This document shows positions 27,435-38,760 of a stretch of DNA of 64,000 nucleotides, piece after piece; position 1 is the first letter of the stretch; every line of letters starts with the position of its first letter. The stretch covers positions 57,287-121,286 of the forward strand of contig NZ_VIRM01000024.1 in the NCBI RefSeq assembly GCF_006874475.1, read 5' to 3'. Source of the DNA: Microbispora hainanensis (GTDB taxonomy: Bacteria > Actinomycetota > Actinomycetes > Streptosporangiales > Streptosporangiaceae). The notes beneath the pieces are model-generated. The model was given only the letters and a program-made list of their open reading frames with translations. It had not been told where the DNA came from and did not search any database. A program made the position numbers and the translations under genes.

Positions 27435-28164
27435 GATAGAGCTCGGCCACGACGTCCTCGATCGAGGCGCGTCCCGGCGCGGTCGCCCGCAGCTCGTCCA
27501 CGGTGCCGTCGAAGGCCAGCCGGCCGTGGTCGATCAGCAGCACGCGCCGGCACAGCCGCTCCACGTCGCCCAGGTCGTGGGTGGTCAGCAGCACCGTCGT
27601 CCCGTGCTCCGCGCATCGCCGCCGCAGGAAGTCGCGCACCTCCGCCTTGCTGACGACGTCGAGCCCGATCGTCGGCTCGTCCAGCACGAGCACGACGGGG
27701 TCGTGCAGCAGCGCGGCGGCGATGTCGCCGCGCATCCGCTGGCCCAGGCTGAGCTGGCGCACCGGCGTCGCGAGGAAGCCGCCCAGGTCGAGCAGGTCGC
27801 ACATCTCGTCGAGCCGCTCCCGGAACACCTTGCGATCTACTTTGTAAAGGAGCCGGACCAGTTCCAGGCTGTCCCGCAGCGGCAGGTCCCACCACAGGGT
27901 CGTCCGCTGGCCGAAGACGACGCCGATCCTGCGGGCGAGAGCCGTACGCCGCCGGGAGGGGTCGAGACCGGCCACCCTGACCCGGCCCGACGTGGGCGTG
28001 AGGATCCCGGTCAGCATCTTGATCGTGGTGGACTTGCCCGCGCCGTTCGGGCCGAGGCACGCGACGAACTCCCCGGCCGCGACCCGGAAGGACAGGTCCC
28101 GTACGGCGTGCACGACCCGGCCGCGGACCCTGAAAGTTCTCCCGGCCCCGTCTGCCTCGATCAC
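27361..28164 (-). CDS. ABC transporter ATP-binding protein (ABC-2 exporter)
   Basis: A 267-residue ABC ATPase. Walker A GPNGAGKST, signature LSLGQRMRGD, Walker B VVLVLDEPTIGLD, H-loop TTHDLGDVERL. RIGVVFGQRTTLWWDLPLRD at the Q-loop is typical of the ATPase that pairs with PF06182-type permeases. The usual C-terminus, SIEDVVAELY, is followed by an extra tail of about 22 Pro/Arg/Thr-rich residues that lies over the convergent membrane-protein gene. Start GTG 28164 is 5 nt after the upstream permease stop. Third gene of a three-gene exporter. Confidence 0.9.
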   Translation of the reverse strand: MIEADGAGRTFRVRGRVVHAVRDLSFRVAAGEFVACLGPNGAGKSTTIKMLTGILTPTSGRVRVAGLDPSRRRTALARRIGVVFGQRTTLWWDLPLRDSLELVRLLYKVDRKVFRERLDEMCDLLDLGGFLATPVRQLSLGQRMRGDIAAALLHDPVVLVLDEPTIGLDVVSKAEVRDFLRRRCAEHGTTVLLTTHDLGDVERLCRRVLLIDHGRLAFDGTVDELRATAPGRASIEDVVAELYLRSRTTPRTPPLPLPAPDGPSATA

Positions 28165-28169
28165 TCGTC

Positions 28170-28958
28170 TCAGCTCCCCGTCGATCGGTAGCGGCGGATC
28201 CCCGCCCGCCACGCGAGCGCGGCGACGGCGGCCAGCGCGAGCGCGGCGGCGGGGGACAGCAGGCCCGTCCACGACGGCAGCCCGAGCGGATCTGGCCGGC
28301 CGAGCACATAGAGGCCCGGCTGCCAGTTGACGAACGCCAGCGGCAGCCCGAAGGTCAGTCCCCGCACGATGCGGGGGTCGTAGACGCTCAGCGGATACTG
28401 CGTGAGCGTCGCCCCGCCGTACGTGAACGCGTTGGCCACCTCGGGGGCGGCGGTGAGCAGGAACTGCAGCGCGCCGCCGAGCGTGAAGAGCGCCGCGAAG
28501 ATCACGACGCCCGAGACGACCATGACCGGCACCATCCAGACGCGGCCGAGCGGGACGTCCAGCCGCGACAGGCCCACGGCGAGCACGGCACCCGCCTGGA
28601 TCGACCGGCCGATCCGGTGCGGCGTGAACCGGTCGGAGGCGACCTGCACGAAGGGCGCCGCGGGCCGGATCAGCATGACGTCGAGCGTGCCGGACACGAT
28701 GTGCCGGCTGATCCTGTCGAGGTTGCCGAACAGCAGGTCGGCGAGCGCGAACGCCAGTTGCGACGCGCCGTAGAGGAACATGACCTCGGTCAGCCCGAAG
28801 CCGGCCAGCGTGCCGGTGTTGGCGAAGATCACCCAGATGGCCGCGATGTCGAGGCCGCCGACCACCACCCCGCCCGCCGTCATGAGCGCGAACGACACCG
28901 GATATTGCGCCGCCGCCCGCGTCCACGTCCAGGCGAGCAGTGCGTACGTCCTGATCAC
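28170..28958 (-). CDS. ABC-2 type permease (PF06182 group), second subunit
   Basis: A 262-residue membrane protein with six predicted helices. Family signs are the amphipathic MIRTYALLAWTWTRAAAQYP start, EVMFLYGASQLAFALADLLF, and the conserved cytosolic IVSGTLDVMLIRPAAPFVQV stretch. It forms a heterodimeric channel with the next gene's product and is energised by the ATPase gene that follows. Spacing is 6 bp from the upstream permease stop. Cargo unknown. Confidence 0.85.
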   Translation of the reverse strand: MIRTYALLAWTWTRAAAQYPVSFALMTAGGVVVGGLDIAAIWVIFANTGTLAGFGLTEVMFLYGASQLAFALADLLFGNLDRISRHIVSGTLDVMLIRPAAPFVQVASDRFTPHRIGRSIQAGAVLAVGLSRLDVPLGRVWMVPVMVVSGVVIFAALFTLGGALQFLLTAAPEVANAFTYGGATLTQYPLSVYDPRIVRGLTFGLPLAFVNWQPGLYVLGRPDPLGLPSWTGLLSPAAALALAAVAALAWRAGIRRYRSTGS

Positions 28959-28964
28959 GGGCGC

Positions 28965-29771
28965 TCACCCACCCTGGATCACGACCTTCCTGCGGGCGGC
29001 GCCGGTCATCAGCGCGCCCAGCGCCAGCAGGACGGCCGCCCACAGGGCCTGGAAGCCGAGGGCGCGGGCGGGATCGGCCGTGCCGAGATAGACGTCGGCG
29101 GGCACCTGTGCCATCGCCGACCACGGCAGCGCCCGGGACAGGTCCCCGAACCATCCGGGGAAGATCGTCAGCGGCAGCATGAGCCCGCTGAAGAACGTCG
29201 TGAGCACCATCGACAGCACCGCGAGACCCCGGTCGTCCATCACCCAGCAGGTGGCCAGCGCGACGATGTAGCGCCACGCGAAGCTGACGACCACGCCGAG
29301 GGCGACGCTCAGGAAGAACGCGGCCGGGGCGTGCGGGGCGACGATGCCGAACAGCAGCGCGCCCACGAGGGTCGGCGGGCCGCCGCGGACGACGAAGAGG
29401 TACACCGCCCGGCCCAGGTCCTCCGACAGGCACCACAACTGCAGCGACGCCGGGCGGACCAGGTCGAGCGCGACGTCGCCGGTGCGGATCCGCTCCGGCA
29501 GGTCGAGGCCGCCGCCGAAGAGTTGCATCGGGCCGATGAACGCCTGCGTGAGGAACGTGAAGGTGACCGCGTCCGCCGCGTCGTACCCGCCGAGGCCGGG
29601 ACGGGCCTGCCACAGCGCGATCAGCACGTACGCGCGGAGCACGCCGAAGACGGTGTTGGTGAACGCCCCGGCCAGCGCGGCGGCCCAGTAGGTCGCGTGC
29701 CTGCGGAAGCCGTACCAGGCCAGCCGCGGATAGAGGGAGACGGCGGCGCCGTGGCCGGGGATCACCGTCAT
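28965..29771 (-). CDS. ABC-2 type permease (PF06182 group), first subunit
   Basis: A 268-residue membrane protein with six predicted helices. It shows the group's RIRTGDVALDLVRPASLQLW cytosolic motif, corresponding to SGTLDVMLIRPA in its partner, and TTFFSGLMLPLTIFPGWFGD in the later helices. First gene of the permease-permease-ATPase operon. The divergent hydrolase gene starts 115 bp away across a CTACCGGTAG palindrome. Confidence 0.85.
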   Translation of the reverse strand: MTVIPGHGAAVSLYPRLAWYGFRRHATYWAAALAGAFTNTVFGVLRAYVLIALWQARPGLGGYDAADAVTFTFLTQAFIGPMQLFGGGLDLPERIRTGDVALDLVRPASLQLWCLSEDLGRAVYLFVVRGGPPTLVGALLFGIVAPHAPAAFFLSVALGVVVSFAWRYIVALATCWVMDDRGLAVLSMVLTTFFSGLMLPLTIFPGWFGDLSRALPWSAMAQVPADVYLGTADPARALGFQALWAAVLLALGALMTGAARRKVVIQGG

Positions 29772-29834
29772 AAGTGCCTCATGTCCTGCGCCGTTATCTT
29801 GTCGTAACCTTGCTGTGAAGTGAGTGAAACATGC

Positions 29835-29844
29835 CTACCGGTAG
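29835..29844. promoter_or_regulatory. Short palindrome between exporter and hydrolase genes
   Basis: CTACCGGTAG is a perfect 10-bp palindrome in the 115-bp divergent gap, 43 nt before the hydrolase start. Possible operator; short enough to arise by chance. Confidence 0.25.
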
Positions 29845-29886
29845 AACGGATGACCTAACGGGGAATGTCCCTTTTGGGAGGCTTGT

Positions 29887-30867
29887 ATGGGACATGAGCT
29901 GAATGTGGACGTACGTCCGGAATATCCGGTCAGCTGGCAGGCCACAGCGATCAACGGAGTCCTGCGGGGCACCATGAAGCCGATCTCCACCATCCTCGTG
30001 CGCAACACCGCGGGGATGGCCGTGGCCAGCCGCATCATGTGCCTCGGCGAGCGGGTCCCCGGCATCCTCCCCAAGCACGTGTCCATCGTTCCAGACAGGT
30101 TCGGCTCGTGCACGGGAGAATGGGTGCGCGGAGCTTCCGGCCTGGACGAGGGCAAGGTGCTGCTCTACTTCCACGGCGGGGCCTACTTCGTCTGCTCCCC
30201 GGCCACCCACCGGCCGATCACGTGGCGGTTGTCGGCCGCCGCCGGCCGTCCGGTGTTCTCCCTCGACTACCGCCAGGGCCCGGTCCACTCCCTCGCCGAG
30301 TCGCTGTCGGACGCGCTCCAGGCGTACGAGTGCCTGCTCGGCCTCGGATACGCCGCCGGGGACATCGTGCTGGCCGGGGACTCGGCCGGAGGTCATCTCA
30401 CCCTCGCCACGCTGCTGGCCCTCCGCGACCGGGGCATGCCCCTCCCCGCCGCCGGCATCTGCCTGTCCCCCTGGGCCGACCTCAGCTCCGGCCGCCACCG
30501 CGCCAACGCCTGGTCCGACCCCATGCTCCCCGCCGGCCGCGTCGACTGGCTCGCCCGCCGCTGGACCGACGGCCTCGACCGCTGCGACCCCCTCGTGTCC
30601 CCCGTGTACGGCGACTACACCGGCATCCCCCCACTGATGATCGTCACCGGTTCCACCGAGGTCCTGCGCGACGAGGCCCGCCGGGTCGCGGTCAGCGCCC
30701 GCGAGAACGGCGTGCAGGTGACCTACGAGGAGTGGAACCGCATGCCGCACATCTTCCCCCTCTTCGCCGACGCCCTCCCCGAAGGCCGCCTGTTCTTCGA
30801 CCACGTCTCCCGCTTCCTCGACGCCGTCCGGGCCCACTCCTCCACCTCCGGCGCCGAGGCCGCCTGA
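29887..30867 (+). CDS. Alpha/beta hydrolase of the hormone-sensitive-lipase type
   Basis: A 326-residue esterase/lipase. The HSL-family oxyanion motif HGGAYFVCSP lies near residue 95 and the nucleophile elbow GDSAGGHL near 165. A plausible catalytic Asp lies in the VTGSTEVLRDEA region and His in NRMPHIFPLF near the end. No signal peptide is seen, so it is probably cytosolic. It likely hydrolyses short-chain esters; substrate unknown. A GGGAGG ribosome site precedes ATG 29887. Confidence 0.88.
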   Translation: MGHELNVDVRPEYPVSWQATAINGVLRGTMKPISTILVRNTAGMAVASRIMCLGERVPGILPKHVSIVPDRFGSCTGEWVRGASGLDEGKVLLYFHGGAYFVCSPATHRPITWRLSAAAGRPVFSLDYRQGPVHSLAESLSDALQAYECLLGLGYAAGDIVLAGDSAGGHLTLATLLALRDRGMPLPAAGICLSPWADLSSGRHRANAWSDPMLPAGRVDWLARRWTDGLDRCDPLVSPVYGDYTGIPPLMIVTGSTEVLRDEARRVAVSARENGVQVTYEEWNRMPHIFPLFADALPEGRLFFDHVSRFLDAVRAHSSTSGAEAA

Positions 30868-31112
30868 TCTACTTTCGGCCGGCGATAGGCGTGCCGGCGG
30901 GGAGCGCGCGCGGGAGGCGATCGGGGTGCTTATGCGGGGAACGGCGCTCATTTGTGGTTTATGAGACCAATGTGACCTGCGGTTTCTCCGGCTGGCCTTA
31001 CCTAAAGGTGCCATTGGGCTTACCTCTCATGCCGCTTGGCGCTACTTCGGCGCGGGGTGCGTTCCAACCGGCCACAGTGGCTGTGCGGCACTTCGAGAGA
31101 GGTAGCGTCCGT

Positions 31113-32783
31113 ATGGCACGTGGCGGAACGGCTTCCCAGAACGGCATGCCTCCCGGTGTGCGCCCGCTGACCGTGGGCGACCCGGTCGTCATCGGGCGCT
31201 ACCTGCTGCTCGGCCGGCTGGGCAGCGGCGGAATGGGAGTCGTCTACCTGGCCGAGCACCCCAGTGGGGGATACGTCGCGCTGAAGACGCCGCATCCGGT
31301 GCACCTGGGGGACCCCACGCTGCGGGCCCGCTTCGCCGAGGAGGTCGCGCTCTCCCGGCGCGTGGCGCCGTTCTGCACGGCCGCCGTCATCGAGGACGGT
31401 TTCGACGGTGAGCGGCCCTACCTCGTCATCGAATACGTCCCCGGCCCCGCGCTCTCCCAGGTCGTCTCCGCCCGGGGGGCGCTCACCCCCGACCTCGCGT
31501 ACGGCGTGGCCCTCGGCACGGCCGCCGCGCTCGTGGCCACGCACGAGGCCGGGCTGGTGCACCGGGACCTCAAGCCGGGCAACGTGCTGCTGTCGCCGCG
31601 CGGGCCGTTCGTCATCGACTTCGGGATCGCCCGCGACCTCGACGTCGCGATGGCGCACACGCAGGCCGGGCAGATCATGGGCAGCCCGGGCTGGGTCGCG
31701 CCCGAGCGGCTGCGCGGTCACCACGCCATCCCCGCCTCCGACGTCTTCTCCTGGGGCTGCCTGGTCGCGTTCGCGGCGACCGGGCTGCATCCGTTCGGCG
31801 GGGGCGACCTCGACGCGCTCACCCGGCGCATCCTGGTCGAGGAGCCCCGGATCGACGCCGTGCCGAGGCTGCTGTGGGGCGCCGTGGCGGCGGCGCTGCA
31901 GCGCGAGCCCGCCGACCGTCCGGACGCGGCGTGGCTGCTGGCCTCCCTGCTCGCGGCGGGCGGGGTCCGCGCGACCAGCGACCCCCGGCGGGCGGTCGCG
32001 GCCGTGCTCGACGAGATCTGGCAGCCCGTGCCCTATCCGGCGGGCGCCGTCCCCGGCCGGGCCACTCAGGGGACACGGAACCGCGCCTCCGGGGAAGCGA
32101 CACAGGGGCCGGCACCGGAGGGCAGGGCGGAGCGGCGCCGGGCGGCGCGGTCGCGGGGACAGGTGTCCCACGCGGGCTTCGCGGCGCTCGCCACCGTGAC
32201 GATCGCCGCGGTGACGGTGGTCGCGGCGGGCGCCGGGTCGGCCCACATGGAGAGCACGGCCGATCCGCCGCCCGCGGCGCCCGTGGTCATCCCCGGTGAG
32301 GACAGCGCGCTGCCGCCGGAGGACGCGCTCCGCACCGGCCCGCCGGTGGTGCCCATCGCGGACGCGGCCCGGCCCAGGGTGACGGTGACGGCCACGCGGA
32401 CCATGCCGCCCGGCTCGACGCCCGCGCCCGTGACCACGGACGACGGCCGGCCGACCTCGCCGCCCTCGCCGGCACCGGCCGGGATGACCCTGCATCCGGG
32501 CGACGGGCGCTGCGTCACCGGGCGGCCGAGGGACTGCCGTCCGCCCCGGCCATCCCCGCCGGGCCGCCCAGGACGCCCCGGACAGCCGGGACATCCCGGA
32601 CAGCCGGGCCACGCCGGGCAGCCCGGTCAGCCGGGGCAGGCTCATTCCCCGGTCCCGTCCTCAGGCGTCAGCCAGGAGCCGCAGTGGGGCGACGGGGAGT
32701 CGCCGCCGCCGGACCCGGGCGGCACCCCGCCGGCAAGCCCGCCGCCCAGCGTGGTGGCCACCCCCGCCCCGTCCATTCCCTGA
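31113..32783 (+). CDS. Membrane Ser/Thr protein kinase with collagen-like extracellular tail
   Basis: A 556-residue Hanks-type kinase. Kinase domain about residues 25-280: P-loop LGSGGMGVV, catalytic Lys in VALKTP, HRDLKPGNVLL, DFGIARDLD, GSPGWVAPERL. A basic juxtamembrane stretch, one helix (ATVTIAAVTVVAAGAG, about 360-378), then an extracellular Pro/Thr-rich region. There are no PASTA domains; instead the tail holds nine Gly-X-Y triplets (32562-32642) and a Pro/Ser end. The outer region could sense or bind cell-wall material. ATG 31113 has GAGAGAGG about 10 nt upstream. The 245 bp before it hold no gene I can support. Confidence 0.88.
   Translation: MARGGTASQNGMPPGVRPLTVGDPVVIGRYLLLGRLGSGGMGVVYLAEHPSGGYVALKTPHPVHLGDPTLRARFAEEVALSRRVAPFCTAAVIEDGFDGERPYLVIEYVPGPALSQVVSARGALTPDLAYGVALGTAAALVATHEAGLVHRDLKPGNVLLSPRGPFVIDFGIARDLDVAMAHTQAGQIMGSPGWVAPERLRGHHAIPASDVFSWGCLVAFAATGLHPFGGGDLDALTRRILVEEPRIDAVPRLLWGAVAAALQREPADRPDAAWLLASLLAAGGVRATSDPRRAVAAVLDEIWQPVPYPAGAVPGRATQGTRNRASGEATQGPAPEGRAERRRAARSRGQVSHAGFAALATVTIAAVTVVAAGAGSAHMESTADPPPAAPVVIPGEDSALPPEDALRTGPPVVPIADAARPRVTVTATRTMPPGSTPAPVTTDDGRPTSPPSPAPAGMTLHPGDGRCVTGRPRDCRPPRPSPPGRPGRPGQPGHPGQPGHAGQPGQPGQAHSPVPSSGVSQEPQWGDGESPPPDPGGTPPASPPPSVVATPAPSIP
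32562..32642 (+). repeat. Collagen-like Gly-X-Y triplets in the kinase tail
   Basis: Nine in-frame 9-bp units encode GRP GRP GQP GHP GQP GHA GQP GQP GQA. This is a short collagen-like segment, predicted outside the membrane. Confidence 0.8.
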
Positions 32784-32828
32784 TACGACGTCTCGAGCGC
32801 GTGCCCGCGTGCAGCATGCTGTCTGTTC

Positions 32829-33632
32829 ATGGAAGCAGCTCTCGAACTCGACGACGTGACCGTCCGCGTGGTCGGCCGGACCCTGGTGACCGGCGCCGAC
32901 TGGCGGGTGGAGCACGGCCAGCACTGGGTGATCCTCGGCCCCAACGGCGCCGGGAAGACGACGATGCTCTCGGTCGCCGCGGCCGTACGGCACCCGAGCT
33001 CGGGGACGGCCAGGGTGCTCGGACGGCGGCTCGGCAGCGTCGACCTCCGGGAACTGCGCCGCAGCATCGGCCTGGTCGCGGCGAGCCAGCGGCTCGTGGA
33101 CGAGTCGCTGCTGGAGGAGGAGGGCGCGACCGCGCTGACCGTCGTGCTCACCGGCCACACCGGGACGAGCGCGCCGCTGTGGGACCGGTATGGCGACGAG
33201 GAGCGGGAGCGGGCCCACCGGCTGCTGGCCGACCTCGGCTGCAAGGACCTGGCCGACCGCAGGTTCCAGGTGTGCTCGCAGGGGGAGCGGGCCCGCATCC
33301 GGGTGGCCAGGGCGCTGATGGCCGACCCGGCGATCCTGCTGCTCGACGAGCCGTTCGCGGGTCTCGACCTGCCGGCGCGGGAGGACCTGATCGAGGCGCT
33401 GGAAGACCTGGCCCGCACCCGGCAGGGGCTCACCACCGTGATGGTCACGCACCACCTGGAGGAGGTGCCGGCCACCACCACGCACGCGCTGCTCATGCGG
33501 GACACCCGCATCCTGACCGCCGGTCCCGTCGACGACGTGCTCACCGGCCCGAACCTGTCCGGCTGCTTCGGCCGCCGGCTGCGCATCGACGCGCTCGACG
33601 GCCGCTGGTACGCCCGCGCCCTGCGCGTCTGA
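32829..33632 (+). CDS. Stand-alone ABC ATP-binding protein
   Basis: A 267-residue ABC ATPase. Walker A GPNGAGKTT, a somewhat unusual signature CSQGERARIRVARAL, Walker B AILLLDEPFAGLDL and H-loop VTHHLEEV. No permease gene is adjacent. This architecture resembles ModF/YlmA-like ATPases, which often act without a dedicated permease. Role unknown. An ATG start with 45 bp to the kinase gene suggests possible co-transcription. Confidence 0.85.
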   Translation: MEAALELDDVTVRVVGRTLVTGADWRVEHGQHWVILGPNGAGKTTMLSVAAAVRHPSSGTARVLGRRLGSVDLRELRRSIGLVAASQRLVDESLLEEEGATALTVVLTGHTGTSAPLWDRYGDEERERAHRLLADLGCKDLADRRFQVCSQGERARIRVARALMADPAILLLDEPFAGLDLPAREDLIEALEDLARTRQGLTTVMVTHHLEEVPATTTHALLMRDTRILTAGPVDDVLTGPNLSGCFGRRLRIDALDGRWYARALRV

Positions 33633-33668
33633 CCGCCGGGAGCCCTGACCCGGCCGCGAACACGGCGC

Positions 33669-33726
33669 GGCCCCGCCGCCGATCCGTCAGATCCCCGAGG
33701 GTGACCTGCGGACGGACGGCGGGGCC
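33669..33726. terminator. Candidate bidirectional terminator between ABC ATPase and aceA
   Basis: GGCCCCGCCG (33669-33678) is exactly complementary to CGGCGGGGCC (33717-33726), enclosing 38 nt. It lies between the two convergent genes and has no T tract. Confidence 0.3.
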
Positions 33727-33761
33727 CGCCACCGACCTGTGTCCCGATATGCCCGCTGTGG

Positions 33762-35054
<1,293 letters not shown>

Positions 35055-35111
35055 CTCCGGTCACTCCCTTGTTGCGTACGTTGTCGTCACCTGGGGCTTG
35101 CTTCCGAGTTT

Positions 35112-35182
35112 GTGTCGATATCAAGACACTCACAAGGAGTGGTCGGGCGAAAGAACCACAAATCTTCCGTCCTGCGCAAGAC
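35112..35182. promoter_or_regulatory. Two dyads in the aceA/ramB gap
   Basis: GTGTC and GACAC (35112-35116, 35125-35129) form an inverted repeat around a GATATC core. Further on, GTCCTGCGCAAGAC (35169-35182) is a 14-bp dyad with one mismatched pair around TGCGCA. Both lie in the 244-bp divergent gap. The exact corynebacterial RamB consensus (CTTTGCAAA type) is absent, so they are candidates only. Confidence 0.35.
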
Positions 35183-35298
35183 TGACGGGTATTCGACAGT
35201 GAAGAACCGCATAGTTTTCGCTGTGGACTAGACCAATCCGCGCGGAGTGGATCGGGTCTCGTTGGAAGAAACGCCGATTTTCCGCATAAGATCGGGTT

Positions 35299-36771
35299 AT
35301 GACCTCCGTCCTGGGCGAAGAACCGCTGTCTTTGACGCACGAGCTCGATCTCCTGGCCTTCGGTCAGCGGCTCAAGCACCTGCGCAAGCAGCGCGGTCTC
35401 ACGCTCTCCGAGCTCGGCGAGCGCGTCGGGCGTGCGCCCAGCCAGCTGTCGCTGCTGGAGAACGGCAAGCGCGAGCCCAAACTCTCGCTGCTGAAGTCGC
35501 TCGCCGCCGCGCTGAACGTCCCGGTGGAGGAGCTGCTGCGCAGGCAGGCGCCGAACCGGCGGGCCCAGCTCGAGATCGCACTGGAGGAGGCCCAGCGCGA
35601 CCCGCTCTACGCGGGGCTCGGACTGAGCCGGCTGAAGGTCTCGTCGCGGGTGCCCAACGACGTGCTCGAACACATCCTCGGCCTGTTCGAGGAGCTCAAG
35701 GCCAGGGAGGCGAAGGGCACGGCCACGCCGGAGGAGGCGCGGGCCGCCAACGCCGAGCTGCGGCGCAAGCAGCGCGAGCTGGGCAACTACTTCGAGGAGA
35801 TCGAGAAGGCCGCCGCCGAGGCGCTGACCGCCGTCGGCTACCGGACCGGCGCGCTGTCGGAGAGCACCGTGCAGGCGCTGGTGTCGCACTTCGGGTTCAC
35901 CGTGCACACCGCGCCTGACCTGCCGCGCTCGGCGCGATCGGTGACCGACCTGCGCAACCGGCGCATCTACGTCAAACGCCAGCAGCTCGGCATGCACACG
36001 CCGCGCACCGTGCTGCTGCAGACGCTCGGGCACATCGCGCTCCAGCACCACAAGCCGCGCGACTTCGCCGACTTCCTGCGCCAGCGGGTCGAGGCCAACT
36101 ATTTCGCCGCGGCCGTCCTCGTGCCCGAGGCGGCGGCCGTGCCCTACCTGCGGGAGGCCAAGCAGGACAAGGCGCTGTCGGTGGAGGACCTGCGCGACGT
36201 GTTCGCGGTGTCCTACGAGATGGCGGCGCACCGGTTCACCAACATCGCCACCCGCCACCTCGACATCGTCTGCCACTTCGTGCGCAACGACGCCGGAGGG
36301 ATCATCTACAAGGCGTACGAGAACGACGGGATCGTCTTCCCCGCCGACGAGCAGGGGGCGATCGAGGGCCAGCGGATGTGCCAGCAGTGGTCGGGCCGCC
36401 AGGTGTTCCTCTCGCCCGACCGGTTCTCGGTCTATTACCAGTACTCCGACTCGCCCACCGGCACGTACTTCTGCATCGCCCACGTGGACCCGTCGCAGGA
36501 GAAGGACTTCGCGATCACCCTCGGTGTGCCCTACCGGGAGTCGCGCTGGTTCCGCGGGCGCGAGACCACCCACCGCACCCGTTCGAACTGCCCGAACGGT
36601 GAGTGCTGCCGCCGCCCGCCGGCCGAGCTCGCGCAGCGCTGGGAGGGCTACGCCTGGCCGTCGGCGCGCGCCAACTCCCACGTGCTCGCCGCGCTGCCGC
36701 CCGGGTCGTTCCCCGGTGTCGACGAGGCCGACGTGTACGCGTTCCTGGAGCGCCACGCCGCCCACGGCTGA
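35299..36771 (+). CDS. ramB: RamB-type regulator of glyoxylate/acetate metabolism
   Basis: A 490-residue regulator. An XRE helix-turn-helix is at about residues 20-80 (RLKHLRKQRGLTLSELGERV, then GRAPSQLSLLENGKREPKLS). A central IrrE/ImmA-like region follows (TLGHIALQHHKPRDFADFLR, a degenerate peptidase motif with the metal-binding Glu missing). The C-terminal short-chain-fatty-acyl regulator domain contains the Cys cluster SNCPNGECCRRPP near residue 440. The architecture matches RamB. The divergent place beside aceA supports it as the regulator of isocitrate lyase, responding to carbon source. Confidence 0.9.
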   Translation: MTSVLGEEPLSLTHELDLLAFGQRLKHLRKQRGLTLSELGERVGRAPSQLSLLENGKREPKLSLLKSLAAALNVPVEELLRRQAPNRRAQLEIALEEAQRDPLYAGLGLSRLKVSSRVPNDVLEHILGLFEELKAREAKGTATPEEARAANAELRRKQRELGNYFEEIEKAAAEALTAVGYRTGALSESTVQALVSHFGFTVHTAPDLPRSARSVTDLRNRRIYVKRQQLGMHTPRTVLLQTLGHIALQHHKPRDFADFLRQRVEANYFAAAVLVPEAAAVPYLREAKQDKALSVEDLRDVFAVSYEMAAHRFTNIATRHLDIVCHFVRNDAGGIIYKAYENDGIVFPADEQGAIEGQRMCQQWSGRQVFLSPDRFSVYYQYSDSPTGTYFCIAHVDPSQEKDFAITLGVPYRESRWFRGRETTHRTRSNCPNGECCRRPPAELAQRWEGYAWPSARANSHVLAALPPGSFPGVDEADVYAFLERHAAHG

Positions 36772-36968
36772 CGGGTGGCGGGCTCACGGATGAAAGTTTC
36801 ACGACATCCCACCGATGCGGGGTGACCGCGGTAATGGAAGAGTCCAAGCGGTGCGCCGGCGGCACCGGGCCGCCTGAGACATCACATCTTTGCCCTTGAC
36901 GCAGAAGCCTTCAGCGCATTGACTCCGCATTACCGTCAAACCGCGAATCGATGTCGGGCGTCGATTGA

Positions 36969-36982
36969 TGTTAGCGCTAACA
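36969..36982. promoter_or_regulatory. LacI-type operator before the arabinofuranosidase gene
   Basis: TGTTAGCGCTAACA is a perfect 14-bp palindrome with the central CG and GCGC core typical of LacI-family operators. It lies 59 nt before the start of the arabinofuranosidase gene. No LacI-family gene is present in the window, so the repressor must be encoded elsewhere. Confidence 0.65.
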
Positions 36983-37022
36983 CCGCCTGGCCGGGCTGCC
37001 GCCGTCCGCTCATGATTCCTGA

Positions 37023-38498
<1,476 letters not shown>

Positions 38499-38535
38499 TC
38501 CTTGCCGCCTGGTCCGGCACATGCAGGGGGATCGA

Positions 38536-38567
38536 GGGAAGGCCTGGGCCGAGGCCCGGGTCTTCCC
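38536..38567 (+). terminator. Terminator of the arabinofuranosidase gene
   Basis: GGGAAGGCCTGGGCC (38536-38550) pairs with GGCCCGGGTCTTCCC (38553-38567) over about 15 bp with two G-T wobbles. It starts 38 nt after the stop. No T tract. Confidence 0.5.
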
Positions 38568-38760
38568 GGTCCGCAGGGCGGCGCTGTTCACCGGCGCCGG
38601 CATGTGCCCCGGCCTCGGCCGCGGCGCCGTACGGCTTCGCCGCCCTCGTGTACGGCATGGCGGGGGTGCCGGCGCTGGGAGGGGGCTCGTGCTGATCGCC
38701 TCTTCCGGCCGCCGCATAAGGTGATGCCAGTAAAACGTGGCGCACAGGGGGAGGACGGGC

